Shown here piece by piece: positions 19,715 to 28,994 of a DNA stretch of 64,000 nucleotides (position 1 is the stretch's first letter; every line of letters starts with the position of its first letter). The position numbers and the translations under genes were made by a program. This stretch comes from Candidatus Trichorickettsia mobilis (lineage in GTDB: Bacteria; Pseudomonadota; Alphaproteobacteria; Rickettsiales; Rickettsiaceae). Location of the stretch: NCBI RefSeq assembly GCF_034366785.1, contig NZ_CP112932.1, positions 930,001 through 994,000 on the forward strand. The letters are read 5' to 3'. Under the pieces are notes generated by a model that saw nothing but the letters and a program-made list of their open reading frames with translations, did not search any database and was not told the origin of the DNA.

Positions 19715-21137
19715 GATGTCTACCTACCGCATAATATTTAAAGCCTTTTTGTTGAAGGTGCGTTACATCCAGGATATTCCTTAAATCAATAATGATCGGT
19801 GTTTTTAATTGTTGATAAATAATATCAAAATCTAATTCTCGAAATTCTGGCCATTCAGTAGTAATAATAATTGCATCAGCTCCTACACAAGCTTCAATAG
19901 CAGAATTTATACATTCTATTCCAGCCAATGGCGAAAAGATTTGCGGATCATAGACTCTAATAATAGCACCCTCAGCTTGCAATAACTGAATGATTTTAAT
20001 TGCTGGACTATCTCTTATATCATCTGTCCCCGCTTTAAAGGTAAGACCAAATATTGCGAAAACTTGCCCCAAGAGCTTTGTTCCCATTATATTACAAATT
20101 TTTTTGACCATATCATGAGATCGAAGGTTATTAGCTTTAATCGTTGCATCTAATACTAGGCAATCAAGATCGTAATTTTTTGCCACCTGTGATAATGCTA
20201 AAATATCTTTAGGAAAACAAGAACCGCCAAAACCAGGACCAGCTTGCAAAAATTCCATACCAATTCGATGATCAGATCCCATCCCTAAGCTCAACTCCGT
20301 AATATTCGCATCTATTTTTTCACATATATTAGCCATCTCATTAATAAAAGCTATTTTAGTGGCTAAGAAAGAATTGGCAGCATACTTAATTAACTCAGCA
20401 GTTGCTAAGTCAGTCCATATAAAAGGAATGTCACGTGCAAGCAAAGGCTGATAAAGCGTTGTCAAAATTTGTTTGGCATAATCATCATTAGTGCCAATAA
20501 CTATTCTATCTGGTGTTAAAAAATCTTGTACAGCACAACCTTCCCGTAAAAACTCAGGGTTAGAAGCAATGTGATATTGTTTGCCTTTAATTCGCAGCGC
20601 ATTGTCAATATTGCGACAAGTTCCAGGAGGTATAGTAGATTTAATGACAATCACACTAGACCTATTTTGAAACTCTACTCCCGTGAACAATTGCGTCGTC
20701 ACCTTGGTGCTCGGATCCTCATGTACATTAAGTACATTGCGGTCCTGCGCGCCAAATGCTCCTAGCACTTGCTCCACGGGAGCGAGTTTCAAAAGAGGTC
20801 TATCTTGGTTAATATTATCCTGAATATTATGAATGGCATCCAGAACACCGCTTATGTCGGCAGCACCAGATGCTAGCGAAGGAGTGCCTACTGTGATAAA
20901 AATAACCTCTGCTTTTTTTACAGCTGAATATTGAGTAGAGAAATTTAATTTACCGGAGTACAATTCCTCTTTAAAATATTCTTCTAAGCCTGGCTCATAA
21001 ATTGGTAATATACCTGCTTGCAGCTGCTCAATCTTGAAAACATCAGTATCGATACAGGTAACATTATGACCTAAATAACTCATCATGACCCCAGAGACTA
21101 ATCCGACATATCCCACGCCGATAAATGCAATATCCAT
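19704..21137 (-). CDS. ugd: UDP-glucose 6-dehydrogenase with an in-frame palindromic element
   Basis: NAD-dependent oxidation of UDP-glucose to UDP-glucuronate, a precursor for surface polysaccharide. 477 residues, about 45 longer than most bacterial homologues. N-terminal Rossmann motif [11 protein letters not shown]; catalytic cysteine in [13 protein letters not shown]-terminal NAD/UDP domain with [15 protein letters not shown]. The extra length is 48 residues (about 112-159, RPLLKLAP... to ...FQNRS) encoded by the palindromic repeat at 20657-20802. It sits just before the conserved strand [13 protein letters not shown], in a surface stretch where tolerance is plausible. All catalytic motifs are intact. 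Confidence 0.95.
   Translation of the reverse strand: MDIAFIGVGYVGLVSGVMMSYLGHNVTCIDTDVFKIEQLQAGILPIYEPGLEEYFKEELYSGKLNFSTQYSAVKKAEVIFITVGTPSLASGAADISGVLDAIHNIQDNINQDRPLLKLAPVEQVLGAFGAQDRNVLNVHEDPSTKVTTQLFTGVEFQNRSSVIVIKSTIPPGTCRNIDNALRIKGKQYHIASNPEFLREGCAVQDFLTPDRIVIGTNDDYAKQILTTLYQPLLARDIPFIWTDLATAELIKYAANSFLATKIAFINEMANICEKIDANITELSLGMGSDHRIGMEFLQAGPGFGGSCFPKDILALSQVAKNYDLDCLVLDATIKANNLRSHDMVKKICNIMGTKLLGQVFAIFGLTFKAGTDDIRDSPAIKIIQLLQAEGAIIRVYDPQIFSPLAGIECINSAIEACVGADAIIITTEWPEFRELDFDIIYQQLKTPIIIDLRNILDVTHLQQKGFKYYAVGRHHGD
20657..20802 (-). repeat. Rickettsia-type palindromic element inside ugd (146 bp, 48-codon insertion)
   Basis: Same length and same reading-frame placement as the element in tamB. 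Ends TAGACCTATTTTGAAACTC and GAGTTTCAAAAGAGGTCTA form the outer stem; an inner GTACATTAAGTAC hairpin lies in the middle. Removing 144 bp leaves ugd in frame and restores an ordinary UGDH sequence. Confidence 0.92.
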
Positions 21138-21211
21138 TAGCTTACTTTTTTAAATCGTATATATTCTAAGTTCTGCAATTGACTTGAAGAACTTAACTTA
21201 AAATTCCTAGA

Positions 21212-23602
21212 ATGAATCTGTTTTATAGAATATTACTTACGCTGACAATGTTATTATTTATGACAGCATCAATAATATTCGGTGCATATTACGGCTATTT
21301 TGATCGTTACATAAAAGTAGCTCTTGAGTCTTATCTAAGTAATCAGCATCTCCAGATCACCATTGGAGAACTAAAAACAACAGCTGGCATCATTAATATT
21401 AATAAGTTGCTCTTAAACACCAACGACAATCAACAAATTGTTCAAAGCAATGTCTCCATCAACTATAATTTTAAATTACTACAATTAGTTGCTGATGCAC
21501 AGATTACATTTGATCAGATAGATCTTTCTACTCTCTTCAATACACATCAAGATTTATCAACTGCTAGCTCTGCTGTATGTCAATATAGTTATAATGTATT
21601 AAATAAATTAACCACCACAGATTGCAATTTACAATTAGCACATGAATCTTATCTATCAATTAATAGCATTATCGGTTCTAACAACATTGTAGTTAATGGA
21701 ACTATTAAAAATATACCACTAATCCTGCATAAAATCGTTGGAAAAATTTTTCCCGAAAATGAGGTAGTATTATTTATCGATGAATATATTAAAGCTGGAG
21801 ATCTTACTAATGGTAAATTTAATTTAAACCTTGATGATGAGTTTTTTAATAAACATATTATAACTCCAGATAACTTATCTGGCAAATTCAACGTACAAAA
21901 TGTTGAATTTAAATATGACAATGTATTTCCTGCGCTTAAAGACGCAGATCTTGAGGTTTTGCTTTCCGGTTATGACTTGCATATATTACTTAAACAAGCT
22001 TATTCTAGCAAGAGTTTAATCTCCAATGGTCATATTACTCTCGATTGGCAGCATCCAGATTCTGCTGCAGTGTTAGTAAATGCTATTAGCAAAGGTCCGA
22101 CGGTAGATCTAATAGATTTCGTTTCCAGTGAAGTTATAAATGAGCTAAAAGCTTCCTCTATTGATTTAAAGAAATTAGATGGCGTTGCAAATTCAACGAT
22201 TGAAATTATCATTCCACTCAATCCATTAATTAAGAATTCTTATAATATTTCTACTGAGGTCTCAGATGCTAATTTAGAAATTTTTGATCGTAATCTTAAA
22301 ATCAGCAATAGCCATATTAAAGGAAAGTTTGACGGAAGTACGGTAATTTTAAATGGTAGAGGTAAAATCAATAACTTTGATAGTAGCTTTAATTATCAGC
22401 ACAACCTAATTGATCAACAGGAATTCTCAAATATATTACAAGTAAAGACCACTATCAGTGGTCCAAATCATAATTTAGGATTCGTTAATCTTCTATCTGG
22501 CAATGCCATCATTAACCTTGAATATAAGAGTAATCATGACCATGCCAATATTAGTCTTACTTCTGATCTCAAGAATCTAGAATTTTATTTGAATAAAATA
22601 TCAATACATAAACTTGTAGGAGAAAAAGCTAATTTAAAACTAACAACTAATCTACTTAAACCTAAGCGCACTCTTGACTTCAAGCTAATTGGTGACAACA
22701 ACTTAAATCTTAGTGGCTCAATTACTATCAGCGGTAAAAAATATCAATTACTATTACCAATAATTACTCACTATGATACCAACATAAAAGGAGAGGTCAA
22801 CATTGAACCCGGTAATTTTACAGCAAAAATCCAAGGTAGCCAACTTGATTTATCTCAAGCAAATATGCTCCAATTTCTAGAAAAGAATAAAGAAAACACT
22901 GATACTAATCTTAAAGTAGAGATAGATAGAATTAAGCTTAAACACAATATATGGCTTGATGATGTGGTTATGAAGGTTAAATGTGATCAAGTGAGGTGTT
23001 TTAAGGGATATCTGGATTCAAAAATTGGCAGCAAATTCTTAAAAATGCTGCTGAAAACCTTTGATAACAAGGAGGAGTGGGTTATTACCTCTAACAATGT
23101 TGGTGCAGTCTTTAAAAGTATTGGTATATTTAACGATATGAAAGCTGGCACCATGTTATTAACCTTAACTACCAGCCGACAACAGGTAAAAATTGGTGAA
23201 ATTATACCTATTTTAGATGGTAGTTTTACTTTCAGAAGATTTGTGGTGACTAATATGCCATTTTTAACTAAAGTAGTGTCATTCGTGTCTTTACCTGGAT
23301 TTATAAACTCTATCACCAATAACAAAAATATTGTTTTTGCCGATATGACTGGTAATTTTAGTTATCAAAATAATATTATTAACATCAGTGACGCGGTAGC
23401 TGATGGACCATATTTTGATTTTACGATGGCCGGTAATATTGATATAAATAATCATAAAATTAAGCTCAGAGGTCAAGTAATACCATCTTTATTTGGTATC
23501 AGTAATATTATAAAACATGTACCAATACTTGGCTCTCTTCCGGTTAAAGGACATCATAGAGGTATTTTTTCTGCGCCATATGCTATTGAGCATAAATACT
23601 AA
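21212..23602 (+). CDS. AsmA/YhdP-like membrane-anchored bridge protein
   Basis: 796 residues with one N-terminal membrane segment (residues ~6-28) and a long beta-repeat body. The C-terminal 150 residues resemble the AsmA-like C-terminal domain of YhdP: MPFLTKVVSFVSLPGFIN, then DGPYFDFTMAGNIDINNHKI and an amphipathic ending (SNIIKHVPILGSLPVKG). YhdP, TamB and YdbH move phospholipid between the membranes in E. coli; this protein is likely to work in the same way, by inference. It is divergent from ugd (74 bp). Confidence 0.8.
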   Translation: MNLFYRILLTLTMLLFMTASIIFGAYYGYFDRYIKVALESYLSNQHLQITIGELKTTAGIININKLLLNTNDNQQIVQSNVSINYNFKLLQLVADAQITFDQIDLSTLFNTHQDLSTASSAVCQYSYNVLNKLTTTDCNLQLAHESYLSINSIIGSNNIVVNGTIKNIPLILHKIVGKIFPENEVVLFIDEYIKAGDLTNGKFNLNLDDEFFNKHIITPDNLSGKFNVQNVEFKYDNVFPALKDADLEVLLSGYDLHILLKQAYSSKSLISNGHITLDWQHPDSAAVLVNAISKGPTVDLIDFVSSEVINELKASSIDLKKLDGVANSTIEIIIPLNPLIKNSYNISTEVSDANLEIFDRNLKISNSHIKGKFDGSTVILNGRGKINNFDSSFNYQHNLIDQQEFSNILQVKTTISGPNHNLGFVNLLSGNAIINLEYKSNHDHANISLTSDLKNLEFYLNKISIHKLVGEKANLKLTTNLLKPKRTLDFKLIGDNNLNLSGSITISGKKYQLLLPIITHYDTNIKGEVNIEPGNFTAKIQGSQLDLSQANMLQFLEKNKENTDTNLKVEIDRIKLKHNIWLDDVVMKVKCDQVRCFKGYLDSKIGSKFLKMLLKTFDNKEEWVITSNNVGAVFKSIGIFNDMKAGTMLLTLTTSRQQVKIGEIIPILDGSFTFRRFVVTNMPFLTKVVSFVSLPGFINSITNNKNIVFADMTGNFSYQNNIINISDAVADGPYFDFTMAGNIDINNHKIKLRGQVIPSLFGISNIIKHVPILGSLPVKGHHRGIFSAPYAIEHKY

Positions 23603-23604
23603 AC

Positions 23605-23732
23605 TATACTCGGTGAAAATTGAGAATTGTGTCATCGTATCCAAAGATCTGAGGTGCGAAGCAAATAAGTAACTGCTTGCGCTCCGCAGACTTCGATGCT
23701 CCTAGTGCTTCCTCAATTTTGATCTTCGTCTA
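23605..23732. repeat. 128-bp palindromic element (pair with 34755-34882)
   Basis: Begins TATACTCGGTGAAAATTGAG and ends TCAATTTTGATCTTCGTCTA. Length and internal blocks (AGATCTG, CTGCGCTCC or CTTGCGCTCCG, CTCCTAG) match the copy at 34755-34882. Parts of the interior resemble the 146-bp elements in tamB and ugd (AATTG.GTCGTC, CTCCTAGCACTT). Bases 23833-23870 further on (GTCATTGCGA...CGAAGCAATCCAG) are another rickettsial-type repeat, seen in the opposite sense at 34405-34442. No gene lies in 23603-23903. Confidence 0.8.
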
Positions 23733-23903
23733 CCTATATACTCCCATATACTCTCATGGAATGCACAATTGGTAGAGTATACGCGTCAAGTTAAGGAAAA
23801 AGAGACGATACAAACTCGCTATGCGAGTAGAAGTCATTGCGAAGTGCATAACCGAAGCAATCCAGTTATATGGCAAAGCCAATTTAAATAATATACAAAT
23901 AAT

Positions 23904-24890
23904 ATGAATATTCAACGCACTGAACTAAAAAATGAATTTTTAAGAAATTATTTTCATGACCAACAATTTCATCTACAAGCCTTACCTATAGACGCTTCAT
24001 TTCGTAAATATGATCGGGTTGTTTGCAATAAAGCTAAGATGATATTAATGGATTCACCGCCGGAATATTATAAGTTAGAAGATTTTATCAGTATAGCTTG
24101 TTTTTTGAGCGACAATAATTTTTCTGCCCCACAAATTTATCAGGCTGATGTTGCTCATGGATTTTTATTACTGGAAGATTTTGGTGATACGAATATTGGT
24201 AAGTATTTACTGCAGCATAATGATTATAATAATAAGGTAAGAATTTACCGATTAATTATTGATTTGTTGGTTAAGTTACAATCGATCACACCTATTAGCC
24301 AGCTGAATATTCATACAACAGATATGCTGCTGCAGGGACTGGAACTATATACTGATTGGTATATACCTTTTGTTACCAATCATCCATTGCATGAAGAGCT
24401 AAAAGCAGAATTTTTAGAATTATGGCGAGCTGTAATTCAGCAACACTTAAATTCAATAGAATATACCACAGTACTGCGAGATTATCATGTTGAAAATATG
24501 ATGTTGCTTGATCGAGTGGGCATTAATGCTATCGGACTCTTGGATTTTCAGGACGCAGTTATCGGTTCTCCATTATATGATGTGGTCTCAGTATTGGAAG
24601 ATGCAAGAATAGAAGTAGATCAAAAATTTGCCAATGAATGTTTAGAATATTATCTTTCACAAAATTCACATTTAAATAAACAAGATAGTTATTTACTATA
24701 TCATCTATTAGGAGCACAACGTAACAGTAGAATTCTTGGTGTTTTTGTAAGAAAAGCAGTGCGTGACCAACAAAAAGGTTATTTACAATATATATCAAGA
24801 ATTTTATCTTATTTAGAACAAGATTTAGCCCATGAATCTTTAAATCAAATAGCAAAATGGATCAAGAAAAATACCAAATCGATACTATAA
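23904..24890 (+). CDS. amgK: Anomeric MurNAc/GlcNAc kinase AmgK
   Basis: Aminoglycoside-phosphotransferase-fold sugar kinase that phosphorylates N-acetylmuramate at C1 in the peptidoglycan recycling route to UDP-MurNAc. 328 residues. Kinase residues visible: catalytic loop LRDYHVENMMLL (Asp/His/Asn) and LLDFQDAVIGSPLYDV in place of the DFG-type segment. It overlaps murU by 34 bp, the tight amgK-murU pairing known in Pseudomonas and alphaproteobacteria, which makes the assignment firmer than the fold alone would. Confidence 0.88.
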   Translation: MNIQRTELKNEFLRNYFHDQQFHLQALPIDASFRKYDRVVCNKAKMILMDSPPEYYKLEDFISIACFLSDNNFSAPQIYQADVAHGFLLLEDFGDTNIGKYLLQHNDYNNKVRIYRLIIDLLVKLQSITPISQLNIHTTDMLLQGLELYTDWYIPFVTNHPLHEELKAEFLELWRAVIQQHLNSIEYTTVLRDYHVENMMLLDRVGINAIGLLDFQDAVIGSPLYDVVSVLEDARIEVDQKFANECLEYYLSQNSHLNKQDSYLLYHLLGAQRNSRILGVFVRKAVRDQQKGYLQYISRILSYLEQDLAHESLNQIAKWIKKNTKSIL

Positions 24891-25585
24891 TGATATTTGC
24901 GGCAGGCTATGGTAAAAGAATGCAGCATTTAACAACTGCCAGCCCAAAACCTTTAATTCCTATTTTGGGTACGCCTATATTACATTATGTATTACAATTA
25001 GCACTTACTTATCCTTTTAAGAGAATAGTTATTAATACACATTATTGTCATCAGCAAATCGTAGATTCTATTAATGAATTTAAGTTACAACATGTAGTTA
25101 ATACAGAAATTATATTAATTCACGAACCCCATCTGTTGGAAACGGGTGGAGGAATTAAAAATGCCTATCCTATTCTTGGTAACAAGCCAATCTTTACTTG
25201 TAATAGTGATGTAATTATTCAGGCGCCACATAATATTTTTGACCTATTAGCGTCATCATGGGATGCGGTCAAGATGAATTTTTTACTTGCAGTGCAACTT
25301 TATGAGACTGCGGTAGGTTATAAAGGCAATGGAGATTTCGAGTTACTGGCCAATGGTAAATTATCTAGAGTGAAGACCACAGAGCACTATAATTATATAT
25401 ATTCAGGAATTAGTATACTAAAACCTGAATTCATTAATAATAATCCGGCAAAAGTGTTCTCGTTACGAGAATATTACTTAAATGATCAGCTTGTATACGG
25501 AGTGGTTATTCCGGAATGTAAGTGGTATCATGCGACTACGCCTGATGATGTAGTCGATATAGAATCGACATTACGTACTTGTTAA
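24857..25585 (+). CDS. murU: MurNAc-1-phosphate uridylyltransferase MurU
   Basis: Nucleotidyltransferase that makes UDP-MurNAc from MurNAc-1-phosphate, bypassing de novo synthesis and giving intrinsic fosfomycin tolerance in species studied. 242 residues. Nucleotide-binding motif AAGYGKRMQHLTTASPKP, then LETGGGIKNAYP and metal-binding CNSDVI. The related glucose-1-phosphate thymidylyl/uridylyltransferases share the fold; pairing with amgK decides for MurU. With LdcA and AmpD in this window, most of a recycling path is in view. Confidence 0.88.
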   Translation: MDQEKYQIDTIMIFAAGYGKRMQHLTTASPKPLIPILGTPILHYVLQLALTYPFKRIVINTHYCHQQIVDSINEFKLQHVVNTEIILIHEPHLLETGGGIKNAYPILGNKPIFTCNSDVIIQAPHNIFDLLASSWDAVKMNFLLAVQLYETAVGYKGNGDFELLANGKLSRVKTTEHYNYIYSGISILKPEFINNNPAKVFSLREYYLNDQLVYGVVIPECKWYHATTPDDVVDIESTLRTC

Positions 25586-25923
25586 ATTTCAGGAATTGGC
25601 GTCGTCGAGTACACACGTCATCCCGAACACAGCAAGTCATCCTGAACGCCTGATGTCATCCCGAACTTGTTTCGGGATCTCGTAAAATCCTGACGAGATC
25701 CTGAAACAAGTTCAGGATGACGTTGGTGCATTTAGGATGATGTTGTGTATTCAGGATGACTATACTTTTTATCAGTATGACTAGATGACTATAAATTGAT
25801 ATAGTTCGCAAAGTATATCTACACTGCAAAAATTAGACTAGCACTCATATCTCTGGCTACTTATGAGAAATTCTGCTAAAATACTTTTTTTGATTATATG
25901 ACTTAGTAAAATGATGAAGTCAT
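25586..25923. other. Non-coding 338 bp with nested repeats (palindrome at 25654-25721)
   Basis: It starts with a fragment of the 128-bp element (GAATTGGCGTCGTCG at about 25596), cut by a cluster of GTCATCC-type repeats. Bases 25654-25721 form a member of the CCCGAACTTG palindrome family whose right arm has CCCG changed to CCTG, so that pairs are kept as G-U in RNA. Further half copies (AGGATGA) run to 25760. The last ~150 bp are AT-rich and probably hold the promoter of the next gene. Confidence 0.75.
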
Positions 25924-27000
25924 ATGCTAAACTCATTTTTAATTCAAATAACTATCAAGGCATTAAATACAATGTTTATCACTAGAATGATTTCTTTTAT
26001 TTATAATTTCTTAAAAAAACTCATTAGCTCCTGTTATCATTTTATCATTAATTTACCTAATTGGTATAAAGCAAAAATTAACTTTTGTAAGACGTACATC
26101 AGTGATTTTCACTATCGATTAAATAATTTAAGTACAACCAATCTAGACCTTGGAATTTACCATCTTAATAAGCTTCAGATAAATGATGCGATATTGCGAT
26201 TTAAGTTAGTTACCAAATTTTTAGATAAAGAAAACAAAGTAGCGCATTATTGGCTTGGATGGTGCTATTTCTTAAAAGATAACTATGAGCAAGCTTCCTT
26301 TCATTTAGCACAAGCTGTTCATGTTGATACAATATTATTAAAAGATTTTGTTAAAAATTACTCGCGTCTTGATAGTATACCTATAGCAATATGGCAACAA
26401 TATCGGGATTTTATTGCTGAACATTATACCCATAATCTTTATAGTGATGATGTTCATTTACCTTATCGTTTTATCCAGAAAGTACTATATCACATTAAGG
26501 AATTACCAAATCAATATAGTATATTAGAGTTAAGTAGTAATATAGGTGTAGCGGGATATGAAATTAGGAAACGCTTTCCAGATTCTTTTATTTTAAAAGG
26601 CGTTGAGATTTCTAAAAGGATGATTGAATTATCCAATACATATTATCAGAAGGTAAAAATTTATGATATGTTAATTCAGGATAATTTGCAGGACGTGATT
26701 AATCATACTTCTGAAACCTTTGATGTCATTTTGAGCTTATGTGGTTTTTCGTATACCAAGGATTTACGTTATTGCTTTGATAGTATAGCAACTAAGTTGA
26801 ATAACCGGGGATATTTAGCTTTTTGTTTACCGATTAGTAATACCACTATTTATTCCATCAGACGCAAAGAATTCATCTTTGCTATTTTAGATATAGAAAA
26901 TGCAATTGATAAAAGAAAATTTAATATATTAGATATATCTGAGATCGCTTTAAAAGAAAATAATAAATATGCGATTTTTGTTTGTCAAAAAATAGTCTGA
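25924..27000 (+). CDS. TPR-containing SAM-dependent methyltransferase-like protein
   Basis: 358 residues. Residues ~75-140 carry tetratricopeptide-like helices (AHYWLGWCYFLKDNYEQASFH). The C-terminal half is a class I methyltransferase fold: ILELSSNIGVAGYEIRKRF for the SAM loop (weaker than the usual ELGCGTG), KGVEISKRMIELS for the acidic ribose-binding strand, then FDVILSLCGFSY. Such TPR-methyltransferases are found in alphaproteobacteria with unknown substrates. The first ~40 residues are hydrophobic and basic, and a later start (ATG 25972) is possible. mlaA follows after 6 bp. Confidence 0.7.
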   Translation: MLNSFLIQITIKALNTMFITRMISFIYNFLKKLISSCYHFIINLPNWYKAKINFCKTYISDFHYRLNNLSTTNLDLGIYHLNKLQINDAILRFKLVTKFLDKENKVAHYWLGWCYFLKDNYEQASFHLAQAVHVDTILLKDFVKNYSRLDSIPIAIWQQYRDFIAEHYTHNLYSDDVHLPYRFIQKVLYHIKELPNQYSILELSSNIGVAGYEIRKRFPDSFILKGVEISKRMIELSNTYYQKVKIYDMLIQDNLQDVINHTSETFDVILSLCGFSYTKDLRYCFDSIATKLNNRGYLAFCLPISNTTIYSIRRKEFIFAILDIENAIDKRKFNILDISEIALKENNKYAIFVCQKIV

Positions 27001-27006
27001 ATCACC

Positions 27007-27822
27007 ATGAATGTATGCATGAGATTTTTACTTGGGGCATTATTGTGGTTGGTAATATTCAATGCAGTGGCAGGTGATAATAATAGACCTACTTACAAAC
27101 TCGCTGAAGATGATGAATATAAGTATAGTTACGGTATAGACAATAGGTGTAATGAAGTTTATGATCCATATGAAAAATTAAATCGAAAAATATTTATTTT
27201 TAATCTTACTTTAGATCGTTTATTATTAAAGCCACTGGCTTTAGGTTATAATGCTGTAACTAATAATTACATAAAAGCTAGAGTAGGTAGCGTTTTTGAA
27301 AATATTAGTACACCACTTACTACAGTTAATTACGCATTGCAAATGCGCTTTAATGATGGCATGAGAAGCTTTTGGCGGTTTCTGATTAACACTACTTTTG
27401 GAGTAGGTGGGCTTTTTGATGTTGCCAGCAAAATTGATTTAACACCATCACCGCAAACTTTTAGTGATACGTTGGCGCATGCAGGAGCAGATCCTGGACC
27501 GTATCTGATGCTTCCTTTTTTTGGTAGTGCCATGGGTAGAGATATATTCGATACATTATTACTTAATAATGGCTTTAATTTTATGGTTGGTATGTCAGAA
27601 AACCTTAATTTTTCTTTGACTGGTGTGAAAATAGTGCATGATCGAGCAATGTTATTGTCATTTTCTGATTTCATGGAACAAAATTCCATAGATTATTATA
27701 CTGCTGTGAGAACAGCTATTTTTCAGAATCGTGAATCAAAAAAACAATATCCCAAATGGTTTAAATGTCGATCCTATAAGAATGTAGATGTAAATAAAAT
27801 AAGGAGTTATAATAATGATTAA
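27007..27822 (+). CDS. mlaA: MlaA (VacJ) phospholipid-removal outer-membrane protein, no lipobox
   Basis: Outer-membrane component that extracts misplaced phospholipid and hands it to MlaC. 271 residues. Family signature DPYEKLNRKIFIFNLTLD, then FGVGGLFDVASKIDL and the DTLAHAGADPGPYLMLPFFG block. The signal sequence (FLLGALLWLVIFNAVAGD) ends in a signal-peptidase-I type site and has no cysteine, so unlike E. coli MlaA it may not be lipidated. The last 8 bp overlap mlaC. Confidence 0.93.
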   Translation: MNVCMRFLLGALLWLVIFNAVAGDNNRPTYKLAEDDEYKYSYGIDNRCNEVYDPYEKLNRKIFIFNLTLDRLLLKPLALGYNAVTNNYIKARVGSVFENISTPLTTVNYALQMRFNDGMRSFWRFLINTTFGVGGLFDVASKIDLTPSPQTFSDTLAHAGADPGPYLMLPFFGSAMGRDIFDTLLLNNGFNFMVGMSENLNFSLTGVKIVHDRAMLLSFSDFMEQNSIDYYTAVRTAIFQNRESKKQYPKWFKCRSYKNVDVNKIRSYNND

Positions 27823-28417
27823 AATAATTAGACTAATTTGTATTTCTATTATCTGTATTGTAATGTCCGCTCTTGCCGATGAGCAGCATAAAGCAGTAGA
27901 TCAATATGTTGATAAATTAGTTGATGATGCACAAATAGTACTACATAACACCAAGTTGACTGATGAAGAACGGAGCAATAAATCAAAGGCTTTGATTGCA
28001 GCTAATTTGGATCTAAACTGGATGGCGAAATATACTTTAGGCCGTTATAAGAAGCAATTAGCTGAAAAAGAACTGCAAGAGTTTATTCAGAGTTATTCGC
28101 AATATGTTATTAAAACCTATGCTGATTTAGTAAAAAATTATAAAGGAGAAAAAGCGACAATAAAACAGGTTGAAACAGTTGATACAAATGAATTTATTGT
28201 GAGAACTGAAGTAATAAAAACTAACGGACAACCTCCAATTAAGGTTGATTATTTTGTTAAAAATATAGCTAATAATAACGCTCCAGTAAAATTCCTTATC
28301 GCTGATGTTATTACTGAGGGCATTAGTATGATTAATTCTCAAAGATCTGAATTTGACAGTATATTGACCAATAACGGCATTGCGGTGTTAATTGCTACAC
28401 TTAAAAAGAAATTATAA
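27815..28417 (+). CDS. mlaC: MlaC periplasmic phospholipid-binding protein
   Basis: Soluble carrier that shuttles phospholipid between MlaA and the inner-membrane MlaFEDB complex. 200 residues with a signal peptide (1-21, cut after SALA). MlaC/Ttg2D features: NLDLNWMAKYTLGRYKKQL, then a QSYSQYVIKTYADLV helix and the VDYFVKN strand. It overlaps mlaA by 8 bp, a direct pairing that fits their hand-over role. mlaD, mlaE and mlaF are not in the window. Confidence 0.92.
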   Translation: MIKIIRLICISIICIVMSALADEQHKAVDQYVDKLVDDAQIVLHNTKLTDEERSNKSKALIAANLDLNWMAKYTLGRYKKQLAEKELQEFIQSYSQYVIKTYADLVKNYKGEKATIKQVETVDTNEFIVRTEVIKTNGQPPIKVDYFVKNIANNNAPVKFLIADVITEGISMINSQRSEFDSILTNNGIAVLIATLKKKL

Positions 28418-28471
28418 ACTATTATATATTTGAATTTGTGAGAAGAGGTCTATTGAAATACTGAAGTCAAA

Positions 28472-28705
28472 ATGAAGAACATCAATTATGAATCGTTACA
28501 ATTATTAATGCAAAACATCGACCAAAGGGTAGATGAATTATTGACGCAACTTGCAGCTCAACAGGAAGAAATAAGACAACTAAAAAATAGAAATCAACAG
28601 CTTGAATATTATTGCCAGCAAACAGTAGATCAAATAGAAAAATATGTTGCTGAATTAGAGCAGATAAGAAGTTATTATGCCGATAGTTACCATAACTCTA
28701 AATAA
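28472..28705 (+). CDS. Small coiled-coil protein upstream of zapA
   Basis: 77 residues, almost entirely one coiled coil (MQNIDQRVDELLTQLAAQQE onward, with regular Leu/Ile heptads to residue ~70). It overlaps zapA by 29 bp. In alphaproteobacteria the gene before zapA is commonly a short coiled-coil protein (DUF4164-like, ZapB-like in appearance), so a part in the division ring is a fair inference. A fragment of a TAGACC-ended repeat (GAAGAGGTCTATT, ~28442-28454) lies in its leader. Confidence 0.7.
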   Translation: MKNINYESLQLLMQNIDQRVDELLTQLAAQQEEIRQLKNRNQQLEYYCQQTVDQIEKYVAELEQIRSYYADSYHNSK

Positions 28706-28994
28706 TAAAAATTTTAAACTATTTTGTAACGATGGCTCAGAAGAGCTATTGCATAGTTTAGCCGCCGCTATAAACGACAAAATAATGCAGTTAAAAACAA
28801 CTAACCAATCTGCACCTTTCGAGTTATTATTAATATTAACTACATTAAGTTTACAGCAAGAAATACATAATTTACAAGATAGACTGGGCTCCTCTGAAGT
28901 GGATAATAATCATAATGAGCGAGAGCAATTTGCGGAAACTTTAAGTAGTATAGCTACTTACCTAGAAAGTCTTGCACAAAAGATTGGTAAATGA
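28677..28994 (+). CDS. zapA: Cell division protein ZapA
   Basis: FtsZ-ring-associated protein that bundles FtsZ filaments. 105 residues: N-terminal alpha/beta domain beginning MPIVTITLNNKNFKLFCNDG, the typical LLHSLAAAINDKIMQL helix, then a C-terminal dimerising coiled coil. The ATG at 28677 fits the family start exactly even though it lies inside the previous gene. Confidence 0.87.
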   Translation: MPIVTITLNNKNFKLFCNDGSEELLHSLAAAINDKIMQLKTTNQSAPFELLLILTTLSLQQEIHNLQDRLGSSEVDNNHNEREQFAETLSSIATYLESLAQKIGK

